Below, piece after piece: positions 16,240-24,089 of a stretch of DNA of 64,000 nucleotides (position 1 is its first letter; each line of letters starts with the position of its first letter). Source of the stretch: Delftia tsuruhatensis NBRC 16741 (lineage in GTDB: Bacteria > Pseudomonadota > Gammaproteobacteria > Burkholderiales > Burkholderiaceae_C); NCBI RefSeq assembly GCF_001571325.1, contig NZ_BCTO01000033.1:1-64000 (forward strand), in the 5' to 3' direction. A program made the translations under genes and the position numbers. The notes under the pieces were generated by a model. That model saw only the letters and a program-made list of their open reading frames with translations. It made no database searches and was not told the DNA's origin.

Positions 16240-17130
16240 ATGGACAAGCTGCGCAATATGGAGGTCTTCATGGCCGTGGTCGAGGACGGCAGCTTTGCCC
16301 AGGCCGCGCGGCGCCTGGACATCTCGGCCGTGATGGTGGGCAAGCATGTGCAGCAACTGGAAGCCCATCTGGGCGCGCGCCTGCTGCAGCGCACCACGCG
16401 GCGCCACAGCCTGACCGAGGTGGGGCGCAGCTTCTACGAGGACAGCCGCCAGGTCTTCGAGCAGTTGCGCTGGGCCGAGTCGGCCGTGGAGCGCAGCCGC
16501 AGCGCGCCCCAGGGCCTGCTGCGCATCAGCGCGCCGACCACGCTGGGCAACCATGTGATCGCGCCGCTGGTGGCCGACTACCAGCTGGCCCATCCGCTGG
16601 TGCGCGTGGACCTGCAACTGAGCGACAGCATGGTCGACCTGGTGGGCGAGAACATCGACGTGGCCGTGCGCATCGGCCCCGTGGGCGGCGAAGGCCTGGT
16701 GGCGCGGCCGCTGCAGCCCTATCGCATGGTGATCGCGGCGGCGCCTTCGTACCTGCGGCGGCGCGGTCATCCGCGTGGCGTGGGCGATCTGGCGCGCCAT
16801 GACTGCCTGAGCTACGCGGTCTGGCAGCGCCGCTCGGAATGGATTCTGCGCGGCGACGGCTCGGCGCCGGTGCAGTGGCCCGACGATGCCCGCCTGCGCT
16901 GCAACAGCGGCGACGGGCTGCGCCATGCGGCGCTGCGCGGCCTGGGCCTGATCCTGCAGCCCGAGGTGCTGCTGGCCGCCGACATGGCCGCGGGCCGGCT
17001 GGTGCCCGTGCTGCAGGACTGCGTGCCGCTGCCGCGCCCGGTGCACCTGGTCTATCTGCCGGACCGCCGCCAACTGCCCAAGCTGGCGCAGTTCGTGGAC
17101 CACATGGTGCAGGCGCTGGGCGCGTCCTGA
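16240..17130 (+). CDS. LysR-family transcriptional regulator
   Basis: 296 residues. The N-terminal winged helix-turn-helix (FMAVVEDGSFAQAARRLDIS, then HVQQLEAHLGARLLQRTTRR) is followed by a periplasmic-binding-protein-like effector domain (about 90-290). The subfamily with RTTRRHSLTEVG is CrgA/AaeR-like, common in Burkholderiales and usually controlling an adjacent divergent dehydrogenase. Here that is the atypical SDR at 15534. The effector is unknown. It is convergent with the Kef-type antiporter, with 10 bp between the two stops. Confidence 0.88.
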   Translation: MDKLRNMEVFMAVVEDGSFAQAARRLDISAVMVGKHVQQLEAHLGARLLQRTTRRHSLTEVGRSFYEDSRQVFEQLRWAESAVERSRSAPQGLLRISAPTTLGNHVIAPLVADYQLAHPLVRVDLQLSDSMVDLVGENIDVAVRIGPVGGEGLVARPLQPYRMVIAAAPSYLRRRGHPRGVGDLARHDCLSYAVWQRRSEWILRGDGSAPVQWPDDARLRCNSGDGLRHAALRGLGLILQPEVLLAADMAAGRLVPVLQDCVPLPRPVHLVYLPDRRQLPKLAQFVDHMVQALGAS

Positions 17131-17140
17131 GGCCCGGTTT

Positions 17141-19024
17141 TCAGGGGGCGGGCGGGTGCGGGGTTTCCTGCGGCGCCTGGTCCTTCTCCTGCTGCGCCTG
17201 GGCCTCCTGCCGCTCCTTGGCCATCTGCTCGACCAGCTGCTGGCGGCCCTGCTTGGCCACGGCGATGAGCTGGGCCTGGTCCTTGTGGTGGGGGTACATG
17301 CGCTCGATCAGCTGCAGGTTGTGCTCCCGAAAGCGCGCGGTGGTGCGCCGGGCCTCGGCAGGGCTGTGGCCAGCGAGCTCCAGCACGGTGCGTGCCGAGA
17401 CCAGGCTGGACTCGAAGACTTCGCGCTCGACATGGTGCACGCCCAGGTCGCGCAACTGGTACCAGTGGGCCATGTCGCGCGCGCGGGCCACGATCTCCAG
17501 GTGCGGAAAGCGCTTGCGCACGCGGGCGGCGATCTTCAGCGATTGCTCGGAAGAGTCCACGGCAATGACCAGCACCCGCGCCTTGTCCGCGCCGGCAATG
17601 CGCAGCAGGTCCATGCGGGTGGCATCGCCGAAGAACACGCGGTAGCCGAAGGTGTGTGCCACTTCCAGCATCTCCACGCTGTGGTCGAGGATGGTGGCCG
17701 GCACGCCCTGGGTCAGCAGCACGCGCGCCACGATCTGGCCGTAGCGGCCAAAGCCCGCAATGATGATCTGCGCGTCCTGCGGCTCCGAGATTTCATGGGC
17801 CCTGGCAGCCTGGCCCGCGCCGTCGACCTGGCAATCCTTCATGTCGGCAAAGCGCTTGAGCAGCAGCTTGTCCATCAGCACCAGGACCAGCGGGCCGATC
17901 AGCATGGACAGGGCCACGGCGGCCACCAGCATGGACGAGATGCTGTGGTGGAACACCTTGTACTGCGCCGCCGTCTGGAACACCACGAAGGCGAACTCGC
18001 CGCCCTGGGCCAGCAGCAGGGTGAACACCGGGCGCTCGCGCCAGGGCAGCTTCAGCACGCGGGCCAGGGTGTAGAGCACGGCGCCCTTGAGCGCCAGAAA
18101 GCCCAGCACCATGGCCGCCATGGCCCAGGGCGCGCGCAGCAGCACGCCGAAGTCGATGCTCATGCCCACGGCCATGAAGAACAGGCCCAGCAGCAGGCCC
18201 TTGAAGGGCTCGATGTTGGTCTCCAGCTCGCTGCGGTACTCGCTGTCGGCCAGCAGCACGCCGGCCAGGAAGGCTCCCAGCGCCATGGACAGGCCCACCT
18301 GCACCATCAGCATGGCAATGCCCACCACCAGCAGCAGCGAGGTGGCCGTGAAGATCTCGGGCGTGCGGCTGCGGGCGATCCAGCGCAGCAGGGGGCGCAG
18401 CAGCAGGCGGCCGCCCACCACCACGGCGGCGATGGTGCCCACGGTCTTGAGCACCTGCAGCCACAGGTGGCTGTCTGTGTGCGTGGCATTGGCGGCCTTG
18501 ACCGCGCCCAGGATGGGGATCAGCGCCAGGATGGGAATGGCGGCCACGTCCTGGAACAGCAGGATGGAAAAGCCGGCCTGGCCGCTGGGCGTGCGCATGA
18601 GGTTGCGCTCGGCCATGACCTGCAGGCAGATGGCCGTGGACGACAGGGCCAGGCCCATGCCCGCGATCAGGCTCACGCGCCAGGAAAAGCCGAAGGCCCA
18701 GGCCGCCAGGAACAGCACGCCCGTGCAGGCCAGCATCTGCGCGAGCCCCCATCCCAGGATGGGCCGGCGCAGCTCCCACAGGCGGCTGGGCTGCAGCTCC
18801 AGCCCGATCACGAAGAGCATCAGCACCACGCCGAACTCGGCAAAGTGAAGAATGTCATCCACATTGCTGACAAGCGACAGTCCCCAGGGGCCCATGGCAA
18901 TGCCGGCACCCAGGTAGCCAATGATGGCGCCCAGGCCCAGGGCACGCGCAATGGGCACGGCCAGCACGGCGGCGGTGAGATAGAGAAAGCCGTAGGTCAG
19001 CCAGATGGGGGCGCTGTGTTCCAT
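17141..19024 (-). CDS. Kef-type monovalent cation:proton antiporter (CPA2) with RCK domain
   Basis: 627 residues. An N-terminal CPA2 exchanger with about twelve to thirteen membrane helices (1-385) is followed by a cytosolic TrkA-N/RCK domain (about 410-525), with the nucleotide-binding motif GFGRYGQIVARVL and conserved HS-x-EM. A C-terminal basic and Gln-rich tail follows. The FQD motif in ILLFQDVAAIPILAL (near 155-170) holds the conserved aspartate of the ion site. KefB/KefC homologues release potassium and acidify the cytosol during electrophile stress, or act as Na/K-proton antiporters. No KefF/KefG quinone reductase subunit is adjacent. Confidence 0.88.
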   Translation of the reverse strand: MEHSAPIWLTYGFLYLTAAVLAVPIARALGLGAIIGYLGAGIAMGPWGLSLVSNVDDILHFAEFGVVLMLFVIGLELQPSRLWELRRPILGWGLAQMLACTGVLFLAAWAFGFSWRVSLIAGMGLALSSTAICLQVMAERNLMRTPSGQAGFSILLFQDVAAIPILALIPILGAVKAANATHTDSHLWLQVLKTVGTIAAVVVGGRLLLRPLLRWIARSRTPEIFTATSLLLVVGIAMLMVQVGLSMALGAFLAGVLLADSEYRSELETNIEPFKGLLLGLFFMAVGMSIDFGVLLRAPWAMAAMVLGFLALKGAVLYTLARVLKLPWRERPVFTLLLAQGGEFAFVVFQTAAQYKVFHHSISSMLVAAVALSMLIGPLVLVLMDKLLLKRFADMKDCQVDGAGQAARAHEISEPQDAQIIIAGFGRYGQIVARVLLTQGVPATILDHSVEMLEVAHTFGYRVFFGDATRMDLLRIAGADKARVLVIAVDSSEQSLKIAARVRKRFPHLEIVARARDMAHWYQLRDLGVHHVEREVFESSLVSARTVLELAGHSPAEARRTTARFREHNLQLIERMYPHHKDQAQLIAVAKQGRQQLVEQMAKERQEAQAQQEKDQAPQETPHPPAP

Positions 19025-19110
19025 GGAAGCTCGGGATCTTGGAGTTGGTGTTTACCCTGGGATGATTGATTGTGTCACTCTCACAGCCGGGTCAGCTTTC
19101 TGACAGGGTT

Positions 19111-19214
19111 GAAAATGCCCCCCACGCTCCCTTTGCTGCGCAAGGTCCGCTGCCCCTGGCCGGGCGCCCCCCGAGGGGGCCGTTTTCATCTTGGGGCGGC
19201 CCGGCGATGAAAAA
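19111..19214. repeat. Dispersed intergenic repeat, copy 1
   Basis: Matches the element at 20495-20586 almost base for base except for a short insertion of about a dozen bases (near 19157-19168). Both copies share TTGCTGCGCAAGG, CCGCTGCCCC, a G-rich AGGGGGC hairpin arm, and TTTTCATC...GATGAAAA as an 8-bp inverted repeat around GGGGCGGCCCGGC. It occupies most of the 19025-19321 space between the antiporter and the LysE gene, which otherwise shows nothing assignable. Confidence 0.75.
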
Positions 19215-19321
19215 TGCCACCGAATGCTTCACCGCCCCATCCGGCTTTGCCGCGGCAGTGCGCCACATCGGCTGCACGGTTTTAAGATGCCGGCCTGCTC
19301 CGTATTTTTAAGGTGTTTGGC

Positions 19322-19951
19322 ATGGATTGGCACACTTGGATCGCCTACTTTGTGGCCTGCTGGATCATTGCGGTCTCCCCGGGCTCGGGCGCCGTGCTGT
19401 CCATGAGCCATGGCCTGTCGTATGGCGTGCGCAAGAGCAGCGCCACCATCTTCGGGCTGCAGCTGGGGCTGCTGACCATCTTGCTGATCGCCGGCGCGGG
19501 CGTGGGCTCGCTGCTGCTGGCCTCCGAATGGGCGTTCAACGCCGTCAAGATCGTCGGCGCCTGCTATCTGATCTACCTGGGCATCAGCCAATGGCGCTCG
19601 GGTGCCGCACCCCTGGCCACCCAGGAATCCATGCCCGAGCTCAGCGTGCGCCGCCGCGTGCTCACGGGCTTCCTGACCAACGCCACCAATCCCAAGGGCA
19701 TCATCTTCATGGTGGCCGTGCTGCCCCAGTTCATGACCACCAGCCGCCCGCTGTGGCTGCAGTTGCTGATCCTGGCCGCCACCATGCTGGCCGTGGACAC
19801 CATGGTCATGCACGGCTATGCGGCCAGCGCCAGCGCGCTGCGCGGCTTCATGCGCAACGCGCGTGCCGTGCGCAGCCAGAACCGGGTATTCGGCGCGCTG
19901 CTGATGGCCGTGGGCACGGGGCTGTTCTTCGTGCAGCGCGCCTCGCGCTGA
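19322..19951 (+). CDS. LysE/RhtB family amino-acid exporter
   Basis: 209-residue inner-membrane protein with six predicted hydrophobic helices. The LysE signature is present: SPGSGAVLSMSHGLSYGVRK near 20-39 and LTGFLTNATNPKGIIFMVAVLPQF near 112-135 (the NPK motif). The family exports amino acids, homoserine lactones or related small molecules; the substrate cannot be told. I prefer ATG at 19322, with AAGG about 8 bp upstream, over GTG at 19313. Confidence 0.85.
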   Translation: MDWHTWIAYFVACWIIAVSPGSGAVLSMSHGLSYGVRKSSATIFGLQLGLLTILLIAGAGVGSLLLASEWAFNAVKIVGACYLIYLGISQWRSGAAPLATQESMPELSVRRRVLTGFLTNATNPKGIIFMVAVLPQFMTTSRPLWLQLLILAATMLAVDTMVMHGYAASASALRGFMRNARAVRSQNRVFGALLMAVGTGLFFVQRASR

Positions 19952-20027
19952 GCCCCTCCCTGGGCTAACCCTAGCCTGTCGCGCGCCCGACATGGAGCGC
20001 GCGGCACCGGCCCCTACCATTTGGGGC

Positions 20028-20492
20028 ATGAAAACCTTCCATTCCTATTCCGAAGTGCGTGCCTGCGTGGGGCAGGAAGTCGCCGTCAGCGACTGGATCA
20101 CCATCACCCAGCAGCAGGTGCAGCTGTTCGCCGATGCCACGGGCGACCAGCAGTGGATCCATGTGGACCCCGAGCGTGCGTCCAAGGGTCCCTTCGGCGC
20201 GCCGATCGCGCATGGCTTTCTGACGCTGTCGCTGATTCCCCAGTTTTTCCAGAGCTGCTTTCACATCGAAGGCGCGCAAATGGGCGTGAACTACGGCCTC
20301 AACCGCGTGCGCTTCACCTCGCCCGTGCCCGTGGGCAGCCGCCTGCGCGCGCGCCTGACGCTGCAGGCCGCCGAGCCCATCGAGCCCGGCGGCCTGCAGA
20401 TGACCTGGCTGGTGACCGTGGAGCGCGAAGGCGCGGACAAGCCCGCCTGCGTGGCCGAGTCCGTGGCCCGCAACTACGGTGCCAAGGCCTGA
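20028..20492 (+). CDS. MaoC-family (R)-specific enoyl-CoA hydratase
   Basis: 154 residues with a single hot-dog domain. The hydratase-2 motif ADATGDQQWIHVDPERA (about 35-51) provides the catalytic Asp and His in D-x4-H spacing, followed by GPFGAPIAHGFLTLSL. Such proteins hydrate trans-2-enoyl-CoA to the (R)-3-hydroxyacyl-CoA, linking beta-oxidation to polyhydroxyalkanoate synthesis. It stands alone between LysE and the DUF4148 gene; copy 2 of the dispersed repeat begins 2 bp after its stop, probably ending the transcript. Confidence 0.87.
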   Translation: MKTFHSYSEVRACVGQEVAVSDWITITQQQVQLFADATGDQQWIHVDPERASKGPFGAPIAHGFLTLSLIPQFFQSCFHIEGAQMGVNYGLNRVRFTSPVPVGSRLRARLTLQAAEPIEPGGLQMTWLVTVEREGADKPACVAESVARNYGAKA

Positions 20493-20494
20493 AT

Positions 20495-20586
20495 GAAAAC
20501 TGACCCCCCGCTACCCTTGCTGCGCAAGGCCCGCTGCCCCCCAAGGGGGCGCTTTTCATCTTGGGGCGGCCCGGCGATGAAAAAAA
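20495..20586. repeat. Dispersed intergenic repeat, copy 2
   Basis: Second copy of the element at 19111-19214. It lies directly after the MaoC stop codon and before the terminator of the DUF4148 gene. It contains two hairpin-forming parts: GCCCCCC/GGGGGC, and TTTTCATC (20553-20560) with GATGAAAA (20576-20583). Placement right after a stop codon suggests a role or tolerance at transcript ends. Confidence 0.75.
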
Positions 20587-20610
20587 GCCCGCAGGCGGCA
20601 CCTGCGGGCT
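20580..20610 (-). terminator. Intrinsic terminator of the DUF4148 gene
   Basis: On the minus strand a perfect 10-bp stem AGCCCGCAGG / CCTGCGGGCT with a 5-nt loop is followed by seven T residues. It stands 36 bp after the stop of the gene at 20646 and overlaps the end of repeat copy 2. Confidence 0.85.
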
Positions 20611-20645
20611 GGCTGCGTGGTGGCAGCGGTTGCGGGGTCTGGGGC

Positions 20646-20951
20646 TCAGGCGCCGAAGTTCAGCTGGCCCGAACGCTCGGCAGCGGCGGCCTCGCGGCGC
20701 ACTTCCTCGCGGCTCACGCCAGCGGTGGCAGTGTTCTGGATGGGCAGGTAGCCTTCGGCGACGGAGGGCATGGTGCCATTGGCCTGGGCGGCCTTCAGGT
20801 CGGCCATGACCTGGGCACGTGTCAGCGTGCTCTGGGTCTCCACTTCGGGCGGGTAGCTGCTGTTGTCGGCGTAGTCGAAGCCGGCGGCCTGGGCGGCGAA
20901 GGCGGAAACGGTGAGGGCGGCCAGGACGGCAAAACGGCGGGTGTTCTTCAT
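20646..20951 (-). CDS. Secreted DUF4148 family protein
   Basis: 101 residues with a clear Sec signal peptide (MKNTRRFAVLAALTVSAFAAQA) and a mature DUF4148 region (LTRAQVMADLKAAQANG near 43-59; VSREEVRREAAAAERSG near 79-95). It is a paralogue of the protein encoded at 4325 but has the GC content of the host. The function of the family is unknown; members are small periplasmic proteins. Monocistronic, with its own terminator. Confidence 0.8.
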   Translation of the reverse strand: MKNTRRFAVLAALTVSAFAAQAAGFDYADNSSYPPEVETQSTLTRAQVMADLKAAQANGTMPSVAEGYLPIQNTATAGVSREEVRREAAAAERSGQLNFGA

Positions 20952-21134
20952 GATTCAAGTCCTTTGTTTTGTTTCTGGGACAGGGCGTTCCTTGCGGAAA
21001 TCGCTTGGTAACGTAGAGCCCATGACTCAAATGTAGGACGGTGTGGAATCGGGATAAACCCTTGGATTGGCAATGCGCTTTTTCAGCGGTTGAAACAATC
21101 GGCGGGGAACTTTCCGCCGACCCGGGCCGGTCGC

Positions 21135-21632
21135 TCAGCCCGCGCCGGGCGCGCCCTCGGCCAGTGCGGCGCCGGCAAACTGCTGCTGGCGCCAGGCTTC
21201 AAACACCGTCACGGCCACGGCGTTGGACAGGTTCAGGCTGCGCTGCTGCGGCAGCATGGGCAGGCGCAGGCGCTGCTGCGGCGGGAACTGCTCACGCACC
21301 TCGGCGGGCAGGCCCTTGCTTTCGGAGCCGAACACCAGCCAGTCGCCGGGCTGGAAGCCGATGGCGTGGGCGGGGCTGCTGCTGTGCGTGGTCATGGCGA
21401 ACATGCGCTGGCGGTCCGGCCGGCAGTCCTGCAGGAAGGCCTGCCAGTCGGAATGGCGGCGCACGGGCGCGTACTCGTGGTAGTCGAGGCCGGCGCGGCG
21501 CATCAGGCGGTCTTCCATGGAAAAGCCCAGCGGCTCGATCAGGTGCAGGCTGCAGCCGGTGTTGGCGGCCAGACGGATCACATTGCCGGTATTGGGCGGG
21601 ATCTCCGGCGCGACGAGAACGATATGGAACAT
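21135..21632 (-). CDS. trmL: tRNA (cytidine(34)-2'-O)-methyltransferase TrmL
   Basis: 165 residues of the SPOUT superfamily. TrmL methylates the 2'-OH of the wobble nucleotide in tRNA-Leu isoacceptors using S-adenosylmethionine. Motifs: FHIVLVAPEIPPNTGNVIRLAAN (2-24, motif 1), VFGSESKGLPAEV near 100-112 (motif 2), and LPMLPQQRSLNLSNAVAVTVFE near 123-144 (motif 3 with the SLNLSNA knot signature). Length matches the family (about 155-165). It is followed in the database pattern of Burkholderiales by comF upstream, as here (51 bp between them on the same strand). Confidence 0.93.
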   Translation of the reverse strand: MFHIVLVAPEIPPNTGNVIRLAANTGCSLHLIEPLGFSMEDRLMRRAGLDYHEYAPVRRHSDWQAFLQDCRPDRQRMFAMTTHSSSPAHAIGFQPGDWLVFGSESKGLPAEVREQFPPQQRLRLPMLPQQRSLNLSNAVAVTVFEAWRQQQFAGAALAEGAPGAG

Positions 21633-21683
21633 GGCCCGTATTGTCTCGCGGCGGCAGATGCCCCGGGCCCCGGTCCCCTGCGG

Positions 21684-22427
21684 TCAGGGCGTGCGCGCCA
21701 GCACCAGGGCGCTGACCTCGGCCGCGCCTGCGCGGCGCAGGCAGGTGGCCAGCGCATGCAGGCTGGCGCCCGTGGTCATCACATCGTCGATCAACAGGAT
21801 CTTGCGGCCGCGCACATGGGGCAGTTGCGCAGGTGGCACGGCAAAGACCGTGCGCAGCTGGCGCAGGCGCAGGGCGCGCGGCAGGTCATGCTGGGCCTGT
21901 GCCGTGTGGGCGCGCTGCACGGCCTGGTGCCGCAGCTTGCCCCGGGTGGATGCGCTGCAGAGCGCGCGGGCCAGCACCAGGGTCTGGTGAAAGCCGCGCT
22001 CTCGCAGGCGCTGCGGCGACAGCGGCATGGGCAGCAGCAGGTCGCATTGCTGCAGTTGCTCGCGCGCCTGAGGCAACTCCAGCAGCAGGTCGGCCAGGCT
22101 GCGTGCCAGGCCGGTATCTCCCCGGAACTTGAAGTCGCCGATCACCGTGTGCCACGGGTAGGCATAGTCCAGCGCGGCCAGGCAGTGCGTCAGCGGCGGC
22201 GGCTTGAACAGGCAGGCGCCGCAGGTGCGGGGACCATCGGCGCCGGTGCGGGCCGGCAGCGGCATGGCGCAGCGCCCGCATCGCGCCATGGGTCCGGCCC
22301 AGCGTGCGCGGCAGTCCTGGCACAGGCGCCGCGCAGGCCAGCGGTGGCAGACGGCGCACTGGCTGGGCAGCAGGCCGGGCAGGCCGGCATGCCAGCGCGA
22401 AAGCCATGACGCAGGCAGGTTGGGCAT
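21684..22427 (-). CDS. comF: ComF family phosphoribosyltransferase-like protein
   Basis: 247 residues. A zinc-ribbon-like N-terminus has cysteine pairs (CAVCHRWPARRLCQDC near 19-34, CGRC near 45, CGAC near 64). The C-terminal phosphoribosyltransferase domain contains the PRPP-binding motif ILLIDDVMTTGAS near 205-217. ComF/GntX proteins are needed for DNA uptake in some bacteria, but in many the role is unproven. I chose ATG 22427; the longer frame upstream runs into the divergent methyltransferase promoter region. Confidence 0.88.
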   Translation of the reverse strand: MPNLPASWLSRWHAGLPGLLPSQCAVCHRWPARRLCQDCRARWAGPMARCGRCAMPLPARTGADGPRTCGACLFKPPPLTHCLAALDYAYPWHTVIGDFKFRGDTGLARSLADLLLELPQAREQLQQCDLLLPMPLSPQRLRERGFHQTLVLARALCSASTRGKLRHQAVQRAHTAQAQHDLPRALRLRQLRTVFAVPPAQLPHVRGRKILLIDDVMTTGASLHALATCLRRAGAAEVSALVLARTP

Positions 22428-22516
22428 GGAGTCAATATACTCGCGCCGCGTCCGCCACCCCTTTGCTCCGGGGCCGGGCGCCTGTCTTTTGAGGAGCACG
22501 GATTCCCCGCCCAGCC

Positions 22517-23419
22517 ATGTCCCACGAATTGCCTCCCACCATCGATCCGGCCGCCGCATTGCGCTGGCAGCAGGGCGCGCCTGCGGCCTCGCCGTGGCTG
22601 CATGAGGAGGTGGCGCGCCGCATGCAGGAGCGGCTGGACTGGATCGTCAAGCCGCCCCAGCGCTGGTGCCACTGGCAGCCCGTGCGCGGCGGCCTGCAGG
22701 CCCATGCGCTGCTGCGCCAGCGCTATGCCCAGTCCGAATGCCTGGTCTATGAAGCCTCGCCGCTGCATGAGGCCGCCGCCCGCGAGCAGCTGGGCGCGCG
22801 CTGGTGGCAGCCCGCGCGCTGGACCGGGGGCGCCACGCGCTTCGGCGAGCCCGAGCCCGCCGGCGTGGACATGCTGTGGGCCAACATGGCCCTGCACCAG
22901 CAGGCCGACCCGCAGGCGCTGATCGCGCGCTGGCACAAGGCGCTGTCCGTGGACGGCTATGTGATGTTCTCCTGCCTGGGGCCCGATACGCTGCGCGAGC
23001 TGCATGCCCTCTACGCCCAGCTCGGCTGGCCGCCCGCCGGCCAGGCCTTCACCGACATGCACGACTGGGGCGACATGCTGGTGCACGCAGGCTTCAGCGA
23101 GCCGGTGATGGACATGGAGCACATCACGCTGACCTTTGCCACGCCCGAGCGGCTGCTGCAGGAGCTGCGCGAGCTGGGCCGCAACTTCCATCCGCAGCGC
23201 TTTGCCGCGCTGCGCGGCCGCCGCTGGCAGCAGCGCCTGCACGATGCCCTGCGCGAGCGCCTGGCCGGCCCCGACCGGCAACTGGCGCTGACCTTCGAGA
23301 TCGTCTACGGCCATGCCTACAAGCCGCAGCCGCGCGTGCGCCTGGAGTCCAGCAGCGCCGTGTCGCTGGAGGACATGCGCAGCATGCTGCGCCAGCCACG
23401 CAACACGGGTTTGCGATAG
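22517..23419 (+). CDS. BioC-like methyltransferase with degenerate SAM motif
   Basis: 300 residues. The start (TIDPAAALRWQQGAPAASPWL, about 8-28), the HEEVARRMQERLDWI segment and the downstream VDMLWANMALHQQADPQALI and LSVDGYVMFSCLGPDTLREL blocks resemble malonyl-ACP O-methyltransferase BioC, which starts pimelate synthesis for biotin. However, the glycine-rich SAM loop expected near residue 55 is replaced by WCHWQPVRGGLQAH, which lacks the D-x-G-x-G pattern. It may be a divergent or inactive methyltransferase. Divergent from comF. No other biotin genes lie nearby. Confidence 0.7.
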   Translation: MSHELPPTIDPAAALRWQQGAPAASPWLHEEVARRMQERLDWIVKPPQRWCHWQPVRGGLQAHALLRQRYAQSECLVYEASPLHEAAAREQLGARWWQPARWTGGATRFGEPEPAGVDMLWANMALHQQADPQALIARWHKALSVDGYVMFSCLGPDTLRELHALYAQLGWPPAGQAFTDMHDWGDMLVHAGFSEPVMDMEHITLTFATPERLLQELRELGRNFHPQRFAALRGRRWQQRLHDALRERLAGPDRQLALTFEIVYGHAYKPQPRVRLESSSAVSLEDMRSMLRQPRNTGLR

Positions 23420-23468
23420 CCTGAATGTCGCTTTCCGGTCATTGATCGAAAACAAAAACGTCTACACT

Positions 23469-23687
23469 TTTCCCGAGCTGACAGAGACAACAGCTTTTCC
23501 CTGGGCTCGCTCTCCCGGGCCGGGAAAAGACCAGCGGTCCGCAGGCCGAAAGGGGAGACGATTTGGTGTTTCGCTTTGCCACGGGAACGAGAACGGGCCG
23601 GCGCATTCAAGAGTGGCCCGCCCGCAAGTTTGATCATCACCGGCTGCAGCAGTGCCTGCTCCTCTGGGAGCGGGCACTGGTTTTTCT
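23469..23687 (+). ncRNA. Candidate small RNA or leader upstream of the cox operon
   Basis: The 670 bp between the methyltransferase and coxB hold no convincing protein gene. A promoter-like pair TTGATC (23442-23447) and TACACT (23463-23468, short 15-bp spacing) precedes a structured stretch. It includes CTTTTCCC (23494-23501) pairing with GGGAAAAG (23522-23529), and ends in a strong terminator at 23650-23686. This would give a transcript of about 215 nt. It could instead be the 3' untranslated region of the methyltransferase gene. No known RNA family recognised. The rest (23690-24089) must carry the coxB promoter and leader. Confidence 0.35.
23650..23686 (+). terminator. Intrinsic terminator upstream of coxB
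   Basis: CAGTGCCTGCTCC (23650-23662), loop TCTG, GGAGCGGGCACTG (23667-23679): 13 bp with a single T-G pair, followed by GTTTTTCTGT. It reads only in the plus direction. It lies 230 bp beyond the methyltransferase stop and 400 bp before coxB. Confidence 0.75.
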
Positions 23688-24089
23688 GTCCCTGTGTTCC
23701 CTGCTGCCCGCACTGCTGGGCCGCATGCGCTGCCTCTTTCCATCCGCTCCCGGCCCGCACGGCACACACGGCACACATGCCCTGAAGGGCCGGCGCGCGC
23801 GCATCCTCCCATCCACTTTGCTGCTGTCCCCCGAGTTCATGCGCCTGCAGGCGCAGGCGGGGATGGCGGCCCGCCCCCATCCTGGTCCCACGTCCGAGCT
23901 GCCGTTGATGCCGGCTGGCACGCTATTGGTGATTGCGCGCAGGCACATCTGCGGCGCTTTCATGCATGCTCGGACAGTTGAGGCCGGGAGTTGCCCTTTG
24001 GGCAGGCGTTGAACGGTCTGGCTGCGCGGCCCCCACGCCGGCGCAGCGGAGCGAGTGGATAACCCGAGGCTTAGATGTAAGTGAAAACT

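Noticed and set aside
23563-24012. Possible 149-residue protein in the gap before coxB
   Set aside because: No SD, no similarity pattern, covers the terminator hairpin, and codon use is unlike real genes of the window.
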